The notes under the pieces were generated by a model that was given only the letters and a program-made list of their open reading frames with translations, ran no database searches and was not told the origin of the DNA. The position numbers and the translations under genes were made by a program. From CAJMNU01 sp905214855 (GTDB lineage: Bacteria; Bacillota; Clostridia; Lachnospirales; Lachnospiraceae): a stretch of 64,000 bases of DNA. Positions within the stretch are counted from its first letter, which is position 1. Every line of letters starts with the position of its first letter. Below are positions 41,909-50,845 of the stretch, one piece after another. The stretch covers positions 62,001-126,000 of the forward strand of contig CALADM010000010.1 in NCBI GenBank assembly GCA_937890595.1, read 5' to 3'.

Positions 41909-42727
41909 TCAATGTCTTCCCTTTACCCACTGAACCAACGATGCCATCAAAAATACTAAAAGATTTGCCAGTACGACACTTGCCCCTGCTGGTGTTCCAT
42001 ACTGATAAGAAGCCATCATTCCAATGATAAAACAAACTATAGACACAATTCCTGAACTGATCACCACAGACCTGAAGCTCTTGAAGAGCCGCATGGAGGT
42101 AGAAGCTGGAAAAATAATCAAACTAGAAATCAGCATTGCTCCCATCATTCTCATTCCCAATACAATCGTAACTGCTGTCAAAACTGCAATCATGGTATGA
42201 TACAGTTTGGTTCTGACTCCCGTTGCCCTTGCAAAATTATCATCAAACGTCACTGCAAACATCTTGTGATAACAAAACACAAATAAAACCAGAACTATGA
42301 TACACAAGATCACACTCATCCAGACATCTTCACGGCTCATCGCCAAAATACTTCCAAACATATAGCTGTTCACATCCGTTGTCATTCCTGTTGTAAGAGA
42401 TGTCACAGTCACACCAAATGCCAAAGCACTTGCTGAAAGGATAGCGATTGCTGCATCACTCTGCATTTTTCCATTTTCTGTCAGACGGAGTAAAAAAAAT
42501 GCTGCTGCAACAACAACTGGTATAGATACCGCAAGTGGTGCCCATCCTGCGGCAAGAGCCACAGAAAGAGTTCCAAAAGAGACATGAGACAAACCGTCTC
42601 CAATCATAGAATATCGTTTTAATACCAGACTAACCCCAAGCAATGCTGCACAGAGAGCTACCATTGTTCCGGCAAGAACAGCTCTTTGTATAAAAGGATA
42701 TGACATCATTTCCATCCAAAGTTTCAT
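41909..42727 (-). CDS. znuB: zinc/manganese ABC transporter permease (ZnuB type)
   Basis: 272 residues with about eight spans, matching the ABC-3 permease family (ZnuB, AdcB, MntB). Landmarks are the early MIGDGLSHVSFGTL and the late MRMMGAMLISSLIIFPA. Forms the channel of the ZnuABC importer. Its ATG overlaps the ATPase gene by 4 bases. Zinc rather than manganese is inferred from the His-rich binding protein and neighbouring zinc-linked genes. Confidence 0.9.
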   Translation of the reverse strand: MKLWMEMMSYPFIQRAVLAGTMVALCAALLGVSLVLKRYSMIGDGLSHVSFGTLSVALAAGWAPLAVSIPVVVAAAFFLLRLTENGKMQSDAAIAILSASALAFGVTVTSLTTGMTTDVNSYMFGSILAMSREDVWMSVILCIIVLVLFVFCYHKMFAVTFDDNFARATGVRTKLYHTMIAVLTAVTIVLGMRMMGAMLISSLIIFPASTSMRLFKSFRSVVISSGIVSIVCFIIGMMASYQYGTPAGASVVLANLLVFLMASLVQWVKGRH

Positions 42728-43443
42728 TCTACTCTTCCTCCCAAAAACCTTTTTCCAATCTCTGATTTTTTGTACTCCTCTGTTGTCCCATAAAAAAGAG
42801 GTTCTTTTTTCATATGGAGGATTTTCCCTGCCTCTGACAAAATACTCTGTATGTCATGAGATACCATAAGGATCGCCATGCCTTCTTTCTGGTTCAATTC
42901 TCGAATCAAGGCATATAATTCCTGTGATGCTGCTGGATCCAGACCAGTGATCGGTTCATCCAAAATAAACAGCCCCCTTGCCGCACAAAGCGCTCTGGCG
43001 ATCAGAACCCGCTGTTGCTGCCCTCCAGAAAGTTCCCTATAACACTTCTTTCTCAAATCCTGAATTTTCAAACGTTCCATCTGCAAGTTTGCCAGCTCTT
43101 TTTCTTTTTTTCCATAAAACGGCCATCTCCCCATCTGGCTCAGGCAGCCAGAAAGCACTACCTCATATACCGTTGCCGGAAAATCTCTTTGTGCTGCTGT
43201 CTGCTGTGGAAGATAACCAATCCCATGATTCTTCAACTCCTCTGACACCCAGATTTCCCCATTTGTTGGCTTTAAAAGCCCTAAAAGCCCCTTCATCAGA
43301 GTGCTTTTTCCAGAACCATTTTCTCCCACAACACAAAGATAGTCTCCTCTGTCAATCTCAAGATCAACACCTTTTACAGCATCTTCATGCTCATAGCCAA
43401 AGTCCACATTTTTGCACTCCAGCAATCTATTTTCCTTTTCCAT
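42724..43443 (-). CDS. znuC: zinc/manganese ABC transporter ATPase (ZnuC type)
   Basis: 239 residues. Walker A VGENGSGKSTL, Q-loop YLPQQTAAQRDFP (typical of ZnuC/MntB ATPases), signature LSGGQQQR, Walker B LFILDEPITGLD and H-loop SHDIQSIL. It is followed by znuB with a 4-base overlap and lies 170 bases after znuA. That gap contains three imperfect copies of TGGATGGAAAA on the minus strand and no supported gene. Confidence 0.92.
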   Translation of the reverse strand: MEKENRLLECKNVDFGYEHEDAVKGVDLEIDRGDYLCVVGENGSGKSTLMKGLLGLLKPTNGEIWVSEELKNHGIGYLPQQTAAQRDFPATVYEVVLSGCLSQMGRWPFYGKKEKELANLQMERLKIQDLRKKCYRELSGGQQQRVLIARALCAARGLFILDEPITGLDPAASQELYALIRELNQKEGMAILMVSHDIQSILSEAGKILHMKKEPLFYGTTEEYKKSEIGKRFLGGRVE

Positions 43444-43613
43444 ATTTCACCGTCTTCTTTATCTACATTCTCTTCTCTGATTACATTTTTTCCATCCAAT
43501 AAACCTTTTCCATCCAGCACTTCTAATTCAATATTTCCCATCCAACACTTCCATTCACTACACCTTTGACAACTCCAAACAGCAACAGAATGTATGACAC
43601 ATCTGAATATGAT

Positions 43614-44663
43614 TTACTGCCAAAGACCTACTTTTAGCGCTTCCTCATTCCTTCTCATCAACTCCAGATATGTGATACCACTGTCAAATTCTTTTCTGGT
43701 AACATTATGGCAGGAATGAAACAAAATTGGTTTTGCACCTGTTTCTTCTTCAATGATCTGTGCAACACGCGGACTGGAAAGTTCCAGATAATACACTGCC
43801 CCGATCTTCTCTTTCTTCACTTTATCGATCAAAAACGCAATCGTCTTTGCACTTGGCTCTGTATCAGAACTGCATCCGGAAAATGCCGCATAATAGCGAA
43901 GTCCAAACTCTTCTGCAAAATATCGGAATGGAAACTTATCTGCAAAAATAATCGCATCCTGATCTGCTTTATCAACAATATCCCTAAATTCCTGATCCAG
44001 TTTTTTTAATTCTTTACACAGTTGCTGACATCTTGCCTTGTAAAGATCGGCATGTTTTGGATCTATTTCCTGAAGTTTCTCACCTATTTTTCCTGCAAAA
44101 AGAATGGCATTTGCCGGAGAAGTCCAAATATGCTCATCATATTCAATGTGAAGGCTGTCATCTTCTTCCTGCTCCTCATGTTCATGTTCGTTTTCAGACT
44201 CTAAAAGTCCCAGTTCTAACTCTTCATGTTCATGATGAGTATGTTCCATCCCCTCTACGATCTCTTCCTCGTAAGCATCCACATAATCCATCATACAAAG
44301 GACTTCTCTCGTTTCTGAATCTGCCGCTTCAAGCACTTGCTCTACCCATCGCTCCATCTCTCCGCCATTACATAGAACCAGATCCGCATTCTGTATTACG
44401 ATCATGTCCTTTGGTGTCGGTTCAAAAGAATGACTGTCCATACCAGCTGGTATGACCATGGTCAGATCAATCTCCTCTCCTCCGATCTGCCTTGCAAAAT
44501 CATAGTAGGGAAATAATGTAGAAACTACCTTCAGTTTTTCTTCCTGATCTGTTTCATTTTCCTTCATAGAGACAGATTGCCTTTTCCCTGTCATACATCC
44601 TGTAAACATGCACATTCCTGTTATCGCCATAACCAATAACAGTACATATCCTGTTTTTTTCAT
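43614..44663 (-). CDS. znuA: zinc-binding ABC transporter lipoprotein (ZnuA type)
   Basis: 349 residues. Lipobox MFTGC in the first 25 residues. Metal-site segments: GMDSHSFEPTPKD (first His), then a His/Glu-rich acidic loop (HTHHEHEE, ENEHEHEEQEE) typical of zinc-type family members, EYDEHIWTSPANA (second His) and FADKFPFRYF, where Asp replaces the third His found in E. coli ZnuA. ETGAKPILFHSCHN carries the late region. It binds zinc outside the membrane and hands it to ZnuB. It lies 70 bases after an HPr-like gene in the metF-metH run. Confidence 0.9.
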   Translation of the reverse strand: MKKTGYVLLLVMAITGMCMFTGCMTGKRQSVSMKENETDQEEKLKVVSTLFPYYDFARQIGGEEIDLTMVIPAGMDSHSFEPTPKDMIVIQNADLVLCNGGEMERWVEQVLEAADSETREVLCMMDYVDAYEEEIVEGMEHTHHEHEELELGLLESENEHEHEEQEEDDSLHIEYDEHIWTSPANAILFAGKIGEKLQEIDPKHADLYKARCQQLCKELKKLDQEFRDIVDKADQDAIIFADKFPFRYFAEEFGLRYYAAFSGCSSDTEPSAKTIAFLIDKVKKEKIGAVYYLELSSPRVAQIIEEETGAKPILFHSCHNVTRKEFDSGITYLELMRRNEEALKVGLWQ

Positions 44664-44733
44664 AGTTTCCTTTCTTATCGATAGCTTAGGTCTCTCCTAT
44701 CCAAGTCCTATAAAGAACTTCGACCCATTTACT

Positions 44734-45003
44734 TTATTCTGGCTGAGCCAAATCTTCCTGCACTAACTGGCATAATGCCTGAAGTGCTTCCTCCTCCTGT
44801 TCTCCGTCACAGATAATCTCCATCTCATCTCCAAAGGACATCACTGCGTTCATAAGACTAATCAAAGATTTACCATCACATGTCCTTCCATTTCCTGTAA
44901 TTGTGATCGTACATGGATATTTCTCTGCTGCTGTAATAAATCGAACCGCACTTTTTGCCCGAAGTAACTTAACCCCTTTTACCACCAATGTTTTCTGAAC
45001 CAT
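44734..45003 (-). CDS. HPr-like protein lacking the phosphorylatable histidine
   Basis: About 89 residues from the ATG. The length and pattern (GKSLISLMNAVMSFGDEMEIICDGEQEEEALQAL) match the HPr fold of the sugar phosphotransferase system, including the region around the regulatory Ser46. The active-site loop, normally GxHARPA, reads GVKLLRAKSA: there is no His, so it cannot carry the PEP-derived phosphate. Crh of Bacillus is a precedent for a His-less HPr with a regulatory role. Its place between metH and znuA is unexplained. Confidence 0.75.
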   Translation of the reverse strand: MVQKTLVVKGVKLLRAKSAVRFITAAEKYPCTITITGNGRTCDGKSLISLMNAVMSFGDEMEIICDGEQEEEALQALCQLVQEDLAQPE

Positions 45004-45066
45004 ACTCCACACCTTTTCCTTTCTTTCTGTATTTTACTGTGTTTTTACTGCTTTCCCCATTTTCTG

Positions 45067-47562
45067 CTATCCAAATATTTTAGATGCATATTGTACAGAT
45101 GCCATTGCATCACGACAATAACAGTCTGCACCGATTGTTTTTGCATAATCCTCTGTCAGAACTGCACCTCCCACCATGATCTGAATGGAAGGATCTGCTT
45201 TTCTTAACTGTCGGATCGTTTCTTCCATACTGGGAACTGTAGTTGTCATCAAAGCGCTCAGTCCCACCAGACGGATTTTCTCTCTCATAGCAGTTTCCAC
45301 TACCACCTCTGGTAAAACATCTTTTCCTAGATCCACAACTTCAAAACTATAGTTCTCCAGCAATACTTTGACAATATTCTTTCCAATGTCATGGATATCC
45401 CCTTTTACGGTTGCCAAAATAATCCGTCCACGTTTTTCTTTTTTCTCGCCCGTGGTATCCATCACATCCTGAACAACACGAAATGCTGCTTTTGCTGCCT
45501 CCGCACTCATCAAAAGCTGCGGCAGAAAAATAGTACCTGCCTCAAAGCCTTTTCCCACTTCATTCAATGCTGGTATCAACTCTTCATTCACTACCTGAAG
45601 AGCTTCTTTTTCTTTCAGCGCTTCTTCTGCATTCTCTGTGGCTCTTTCTTTCAAGCCTCGCAATACGCTTTCATAGAGTGATGAATACTTTGGTTTCTCC
45701 CCAAATTGCGTTTTTTCCTGCTTGTTATCTTCTTTTTTTTCTGCCTGTCCTACACCTTTTGTATTCTTAAATTCCTTTACTTCTTCTGCTGCTTTCGCTT
45801 TCTTTGCTTTTAGCTCAGCTGCTCTAGCAGCATATTGAGCAACATAAGTACTACAATGTGCGTCAAGACCGGCAAGTGCCCGATAACTATAATATACTTG
45901 CATCATTGCATCTGAATTTGGATTTATGATAGCTGCAGATAAACCTTTCTGGAGTGCCATAGTGAAAAATGCGGTATTGACATATTCACGCATAGGAAGT
46001 CCAAAAGAAATATTGGAAACTCCTAAGATCGTCTTTCCTCCTAATTCCTCTTTCACTCTTTGAATTGTTTCCAGCGTTGTCACAGCTCCTTTTTCATCCG
46101 AACTGATCGTCATACAAAGTCCATCCACAACAATATCTTTCGCTAAAATACCATATTTTGCCGCCTCTGCATAGATTTTTTTTGCCACACAAAGCCTTCC
46201 CTGTGCAGTATCCGGAATTCCGTCCTCATCCAACGCCAGAGCAACCACAACGCCTCCATACTTTTTTATCAACGGAAATACGGCATCCATCACCTCTTGC
46301 TTTCCATTGACAGAATTCACCATTGGTTTTCCATTGTAAATACGCATTGCATGTTCCATTGCCTGAATATCAGATGTATCGATCTGGAGAGGAAGATCCA
46401 AAATACTCTGAAGCGCCTCAACTGCCTCTGTCATCATGGCTGTCTCATCGATCTCTGGAAGTCCCACATTGACATCCAAAATATGTGCTCCATGTTCCTG
46501 TTCACTGACACCTTCCTGAAGCAGATACTCCAGATTATGTTCTTTCAGAGCCTGCTTTAACTTTGGTTTTCCCGTTGGATTGATCCTTTCGCCAATGATG
46601 ACAGGATCTTCCCCTATCACCACGGTCTGTGCATAAGAAGTTACCACAGTCTTTGTTTTAGGTTCTATCTTTTGTATCGGGATATCATGGCACAGTGCAG
46701 CCGTCTTTTTGATATGATCTGGTGTTGTACCACAGCATCCGCCTACACACCGTACTCCCATATGGACAAACTCCTGCATTGCCTTGGCAAACACATCCGC
46801 ATCAATATCATAACAAGTCTTTCCATTCTCGCTGTGCGGAAGTCCTGCATTCGGATTTACAAGCATTGGAAGAGAAGTTTCCTGAAGCATTTTGATGACA
46901 CTCTCTTTCATCTGCAAAGGTCCTTGTCCACAGTTCATTCCAATGACATCCACTCCAAGACCTTCCAGAAGAGCAGTCACACTCTCAACCGTTCCTCCTG
47001 TCAGCATCTTCCCTTTTGAGTCAAATGTGACAGTAGCAAAAATTGGAAGGCTGCAATGTTCTTTTGCTCCTAAAACTGCTGCCTTTAGCTCATAGCTGTC
47101 ACTCATTGTCTCAATCAGGATCAAATCCACTCCTTCACGGACTCCGATATCCACGATTTCTCCGTATAGAGAAACCGCATCTTCAAAAGCCAAGTCTCCC
47201 ATTGGTTTTAACAGCTTTCCGGTCGGTCCTAGATCCAAAGCAACATATCCTGTTTTCCCTGTTTTTTCTTTGGCTCGTCTTATTGCCTCCTTTGCATTGG
47301 CTATGGCAGCGCTCACAATATGTTCCAGAGAGAATTCTCCCTCTCTGCCAAATTTTAGACCATTTGCCCCAAATGTATTGGTTGTAAGAACATCGCTTCC
47401 TGCCAGAAGATAGGCTTCCTGAATATCTGTAACCACCTCCGGATGCAGAATATTCCATGTCTCAGGCAGCTCTCCAGGCTTTAATCCCCTTTCCTGTAAA
47501 AGACTGCCCATACCTCCATCAAAAAAGACAACTCTATTCTGTAATAATTCTAATATTCCCAT
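45067..47562 (-). CDS. metH: cobalamin-dependent methionine synthase, lacking reactivation domain
   Basis: About 831 residues from the ATG that follows AAGGAAG; an ATG six codons earlier is possible. Transfers the methyl group of 5-methyl-THF to homocysteine. In order: homocysteine domain with zinc Cys in GMNCGQGP and VGGCCGTTPDHI; pterin domain with VIGERINPTG and ILDVNVGLP; a charged Lys/Glu/Ala-rich linker (about 600-640); B12 cap and B12 domain with GDIHDIGKN, whose His ligates cobalt. The fourth, AdoMet-binding reactivation domain of E. coli MetH is absent here and encoded by the adjacent upstream gene. Confidence 0.93.
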   Translation of the reverse strand: MGILELLQNRVVFFDGGMGSLLQERGLKPGELPETWNILHPEVVTDIQEAYLLAGSDVLTTNTFGANGLKFGREGEFSLEHIVSAAIANAKEAIRRAKEKTGKTGYVALDLGPTGKLLKPMGDLAFEDAVSLYGEIVDIGVREGVDLILIETMSDSYELKAAVLGAKEHCSLPIFATVTFDSKGKMLTGGTVESVTALLEGLGVDVIGMNCGQGPLQMKESVIKMLQETSLPMLVNPNAGLPHSENGKTCYDIDADVFAKAMQEFVHMGVRCVGGCCGTTPDHIKKTAALCHDIPIQKIEPKTKTVVTSYAQTVVIGEDPVIIGERINPTGKPKLKQALKEHNLEYLLQEGVSEQEHGAHILDVNVGLPEIDETAMMTEAVEALQSILDLPLQIDTSDIQAMEHAMRIYNGKPMVNSVNGKQEVMDAVFPLIKKYGGVVVALALDEDGIPDTAQGRLCVAKKIYAEAAKYGILAKDIVVDGLCMTISSDEKGAVTTLETIQRVKEELGGKTILGVSNISFGLPMREYVNTAFFTMALQKGLSAAIINPNSDAMMQVYYSYRALAGLDAHCSTYVAQYAARAAELKAKKAKAAEEVKEFKNTKGVGQAEKKEDNKQEKTQFGEKPKYSSLYESVLRGLKERATENAEEALKEKEALQVVNEELIPALNEVGKGFEAGTIFLPQLLMSAEAAKAAFRVVQDVMDTTGEKKEKRGRIILATVKGDIHDIGKNIVKVLLENYSFEVVDLGKDVLPEVVVETAMREKIRLVGLSALMTTTVPSMEETIRQLRKADPSIQIMVGGAVLTEDYAKTIGADCYCRDAMASVQYASKIFG

Positions 47563-47596
47563 TTTTGTCTTCCTTTCCATCCTATTTTACTGACTA

Positions 47597-48268
47597 TTAC
47601 CTCCGATACACACAATCTTTCTTTTCACATGCCTCACAGCCCTCCACAACACAGTTTACTGGATTTTTACCCATACCGATCACGGCAGTGACTGATTTAG
47701 ATGGCATCATCAATAAACTGTCTGTAAGTGTGATCCCAGTCCATTTTGCTGCATCCAGTGATTGTAATATTATTTTTTGGTTGGACAGAGCAAAGTCCCC
47801 ATATCCTGGGCTGAACCTTGGACGAAGATACCAGCCCTCTTTTTTAAAGTCATCTTTCCACTTTGCATTCAATTCATTACAATATGCTTCGATCAAAGCC
47901 GCAGATACTGCCTGTAAAACAACCGCACGGCTCATCTCCAGTTTTGAGTAACGTGTCAAAAGCCGATCGATCCCTACTCCAAGTGTCGCTGCAAAAACCA
48001 AGATCTGCTCACATCCCTCCAGATTTTTTGAAAGGCTTTTACTCCTTGTCACAAAACATCCACTCTCGATCCATCCTTCTTCCTGACCATGTTCCTCTCT
48101 TGTCTGAACACTCACCGGAAAAATCCGGCTGACATGTACCATCGAAGCCGCTGCTCTTGCTTCCACGATACAGGAATCAACCAGCAATTCTGTATTTTCA
48201 TCCGGCATGGTATTGCGATACCCAAGATAACGGAGTGCTTCTTTTTTTACAAACTCCATTGCACTCAC
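47597..48268 (-). CDS. free-standing methionine synthase reactivation domain protein
   Basis: 223 residues that match the C-terminal AdoMet-binding domain of MetH, with the hallmark RPRFSPGYGDFAL. It would remethylate cob(II)alamin on MetH with AdoMet and an electron donor. It also ends with a Cys-rich tail (CVVEGCEACEKKDC) that could bind metal or a cluster. Overlaps metF by 4 bases upstream and precedes metH by about 34 bases, so all three parts of the methionine branch are made together. Split arrangements like this are known in Clostridia. Confidence 0.88.
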   Translation of the reverse strand: MSAMEFVKKEALRYLGYRNTMPDENTELLVDSCIVEARAAASMVHVSRIFPVSVQTREEHGQEEGWIESGCFVTRSKSLSKNLEGCEQILVFAATLGVGIDRLLTRYSKLEMSRAVVLQAVSAALIEAYCNELNAKWKDDFKKEGWYLRPRFSPGYGDFALSNQKIILQSLDAAKWTGITLTDSLLMMPSKSVTAVIGMGKNPVNCVVEGCEACEKKDCVYRR

Positions 48269-49143
48269 ACTTTCCCATTTCCTCTTCCAAGGATCTCAGA
48301 AAGGTTCTTCAATATGCTTTCTGCCACATCCGGCTTGTTCATGGAATATACATGAATGCCATTCACTCCATTAGCGATCAGATCAATGATCTGGTCTGTC
48401 GCATAGGCAATTCCTGCCTGTTTCATTGCTGCCGGATTGTCTCCAAAGCGATCCACGATCGCCTTAAATCTTGCCGGAAGATAAGTGCCGGAAAGCTGAC
48501 AAATTCTCTTGATCTGCCCCGCATTCGTCACTGGCATGATTCCCGCAACCACTGGCACAGTAACCCCTTTTTCCCGAATACGGTACAGATAATTATATAA
48601 AATATTGTTATCAAAAAACATCTGTGTTGTCACAAAATCACATCCTGCTTCTACTTTTTCTTTTAAATGCAGGATATCTTCTGTCTTATTCGCAGATTCC
48701 ACATGTCCTTCCGGATAACATGCCGCACCAATACAAAAATCTCCATACTCCCTGATTTCACGGATCAATTGGGAAGCATATTTATAATCATGCGCTGCCG
48801 GACCATCCGCTGGGATGTCTCCACGCAGTGCCAAGACATTTTCAATCCCTTCTTCTTTCATTTGCTCCAAAACTCTGTGTACCTCTTCTCTTGTAGAAGA
48901 TACACATGTCAGATGTGCCAAAGAAGCTACTTTATATTCCTTTTTTATTTTGGAAGCAATAGAAACTGTATATTGGCTCGTTCCTCCGCCAGCACCATAT
49001 GTTACGCTCATGAAATCTGGTTTTAGACTGGCAATGGCAAATGCTGCCTTTTCTACAGATTCATATTTTTCTTCCGTTTTAGGTGGAAATACTTCAAAAG
49101 ATAATGTTGGTCTGCCTTCTGCTAAAATTTCTTTGATCTTCAT
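48265..49143 (-). CDS. metF: 5,10-methylenetetrahydrofolate reductase
   Basis: 292 residues from an ATG that follows GAGGAGG; an in-frame start 13 codons upstream lacks a site. Reduces methylene-THF to the methyl-THF used by MetH. FAD TIM-barrel marks: FEVFPPKTEEK, SVTYGAGGGTSQ, LTCVSSTREE, LALRGDIPADGP, CDFVTTQMFFDN and GIMPVTN. First gene of the metF, reactivation protein, metH run. A terminator-like hairpin lies in its leader (about 49343-49387), which may attenuate it. No SAM or B12 riboswitch was recognised in the leader. Confidence 0.93.
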   Translation of the reverse strand: MKIKEILAEGRPTLSFEVFPPKTEEKYESVEKAAFAIASLKPDFMSVTYGAGGGTSQYTVSIASKIKKEYKVASLAHLTCVSSTREEVHRVLEQMKEEGIENVLALRGDIPADGPAAHDYKYASQLIREIREYGDFCIGAACYPEGHVESANKTEDILHLKEKVEAGCDFVTTQMFFDNNILYNYLYRIREKGVTVPVVAGIMPVTNAGQIKRICQLSGTYLPARFKAIVDRFGDNPAAMKQAGIAYATDQIIDLIANGVNGIHVYSMNKPDVAESILKNLSEILGRGNGKV

Positions 49144-49342
49144 TTTTTGCCTCCTCATGATGTCTGAAACTGCCGCTGACACTGTGCTGCTGGTTTCTGC
49201 TCTTTTCTCTTATTATGCTTTTTATTTCCATGCCTTACATTTAGGCATAAGATCTTCCTTCTTTCCATTATAAATAAATCACAGATTTCTTGTTTTACCT
49301 TGTCTTTGTATTCATCCAGTTCCCTACAAGAAAAATGAAAGA

Positions 49343-49387
49343 AATGGGGTACACACACAAGAAACACTTTCTGTGATGACCCCATTT
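49343..49387 (-). terminator. hairpin in the metF leader, terminator or attenuator
   Basis: On the minus strand AAATGGGGT pairs with ACCCCATTT, enclosing a second pairing CACAGAAA/TTTCTTGTG. A broken U-tract (CTTTCATTTTTC) follows. It lies about 200 bases before metF and just after a possible 32-codon frame. Coordinates may be off by a base. Confidence 0.5.
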
Positions 49388-49485
49388 TATTCCTCACTTA
49401 ATTTTGGCTTTCCGTTTCGATCATATGCTCTGTTCTCAACTTCTGTTTTTCTCACCTTCACCTCAAATAGATTGCCCCTCCCCAT
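49387..49485 (-). CDS. possible 32-residue small protein or leader peptide
   Basis: An ATG-initiated frame encodes a charged peptide (FEVKVRKTEVENRAYDRNGK region) and stops directly before the hairpin at 49343-49387. The ribosome binding site is weak (TTGGAAAAT). It is not rich in Met or Cys, so a classical attenuation peptide for methionine is unlikely. Support is modest. Confidence 0.25.
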   Translation of the reverse strand: MGRGNLFEVKVRKTEVENRAYDRNGKPKLSEE

Positions 49486-49594
49486 ATTTTCCAATACAAC
49501 GGGCAAAAACTATTTTTATTATCATAGCATAGTGCTGTTAAATTTTCAAGAGAACAGCTTTTGGGAAAATGGCTTTCAAAAAGGTATATACCAT

Positions 49595-50797
49595 TTATTC
49601 CAGAACACCTTGTGCGATCGCCTGTGCAAGTTGTCTCATAGACTCTTCTTGATTTTCTTTTAAAGCAGATTTTATAGAAATTGGCTCCAGCATCGTTATA
49701 TTCTTCATTCCTTCCATTGCCTTTGCCATCTGTTTTGCCGCAACTGGTGCCCAAGTTCCATTATCGATCAAAGCTACTGTACGGTTCTGAAGATTCAATG
49801 CCTTCATATCCAGTATAAAATGTTCCATTGCCGGATAGATTCCGCCATTATACGTCGGAGAGGCAAGTACAATATGGCTGTAGCAGAATGCATCTGCGAT
49901 CAGATAGGATACATCTGTCTGAGATACATCATACAGTGAAATTTCTTCTACACCTTCCTCAGCTAACATAGAAGCAAGAACATTTGCTATATTCTCTGTA
50001 TTGCCATACATAGAACCATACACAATGAGAACGCCCTTTTTCTCTGGCTGGTACGTACTCCATTGCTGGTGCTTTTCGATAAACCATCCCAGATCGCTTC
50101 TCCACACCGGACCATGAAGTGGGCAGATTACCTGAATATCCAGTCCTGCTGCCTTTTTCAACAGTGTCTGTACCTGTGGTCCATACTTTCCTACAATATT
50201 GGTAAAGTATCTTCTTGCCCTTGTCAACCAGTCACGCTCAAAATGATATTCGTCATTAAAAAGATGTCCGTTCAAAGCACCAAATGTACCAAAAGCATCT
50301 GCAGAGAATAAGATTTTTTCACTAGATTCATAAGAAACCATAACTTCTGGCCAGTGTACCATAGGTGCCATCACAAAAGTCAGACTGTGAGAACCAAGAG
50401 ATAGTGTTTCTCCCTCTTTTACTTCCAATGTCCTTCCAGTCAGATCGATATCAAAAAACTGCTTCATCATTGCGATCGTCTTTACATTTCCAACCATCAC
50501 AACCTCAGGATAACGACGAAGCACCTCCTCAATGCTGGCTCCATGATCCGGCTCCATATGATTGACAACCAGATAATCCAGTTTTCTTCCATTCAGCGCA
50601 TAGTCTACATTCTCTAAGAATTGACGGCTAGAACCAGAATCTACTGTATCCATCAATGCTGTTTTTTCATCCACAATCACATAAGAGTTGTAAGAAACTC
50701 CCTCTGGGATCGGGAATAAATTTTCAAACAAGGACAATCTTCTGTCATTTGCTCCAACCCATATTACACTATCTGTTACTTTTTTTGTACAATACAT
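49595..50797 (-). CDS. FprA-family flavodiiron protein (A-type flavoprotein)
   Basis: 400 residues. Reduces oxygen to water, or nitric oxide, to protect anaerobes. The N-terminal beta-lactamase-like domain carries the diiron ligands HMEPDH (80-85), MVHWPE near 148, SADAFG near 167 and CPLHGPVW near 228. The C-terminal flavodoxin domain binds FMN through YGSMYGNTENIA and SPTYNGG. No rubredoxin domain is fused, so a separate electron donor is needed. Start follows GAGGAG. Confidence 0.92.
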   Translation of the reverse strand: MYCTKKVTDSVIWVGANDRRLSLFENLFPIPEGVSYNSYVIVDEKTALMDTVDSGSSRQFLENVDYALNGRKLDYLVVNHMEPDHGASIEEVLRRYPEVVMVGNVKTIAMMKQFFDIDLTGRTLEVKEGETLSLGSHSLTFVMAPMVHWPEVMVSYESSEKILFSADAFGTFGALNGHLFNDEYHFERDWLTRARRYFTNIVGKYGPQVQTLLKKAAGLDIQVICPLHGPVWRSDLGWFIEKHQQWSTYQPEKKGVLIVYGSMYGNTENIANVLASMLAEEGVEEISLYDVSQTDVSYLIADAFCYSHIVLASPTYNGGIYPAMEHFILDMKALNLQNRTVALIDNGTWAPVAAKQMAKAMEGMKNITMLEPISIKSALKENQEESMRQLAQAIAQGVLE

Positions 50798-50845
50798 CGT
50801 TATCTCCTCTTTCTCTCTTATATACTTTTTTTCATTTTGCGCAGA

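Noticed and set aside
43444..43613. Zinc- or metal-responsive coding gene in the znuA-znuC gap
   Set aside because: All minus-strand frames through the TGGATGGAAAA repeats contain stops; the plus-strand frame is a low-complexity Ser/Phe/Pro artefact.
47043..47387. Plus-strand open frame of 114 codons
   Set aside because: Lies wholly inside the well-supported metH gene on the other strand; no ribosome binding site or domain pattern.
49144..49594. SAM (S-box) or B12 riboswitch upstream of metF
   Set aside because: Neither consensus core could be found on the minus strand, although a terminator-like hairpin is present.
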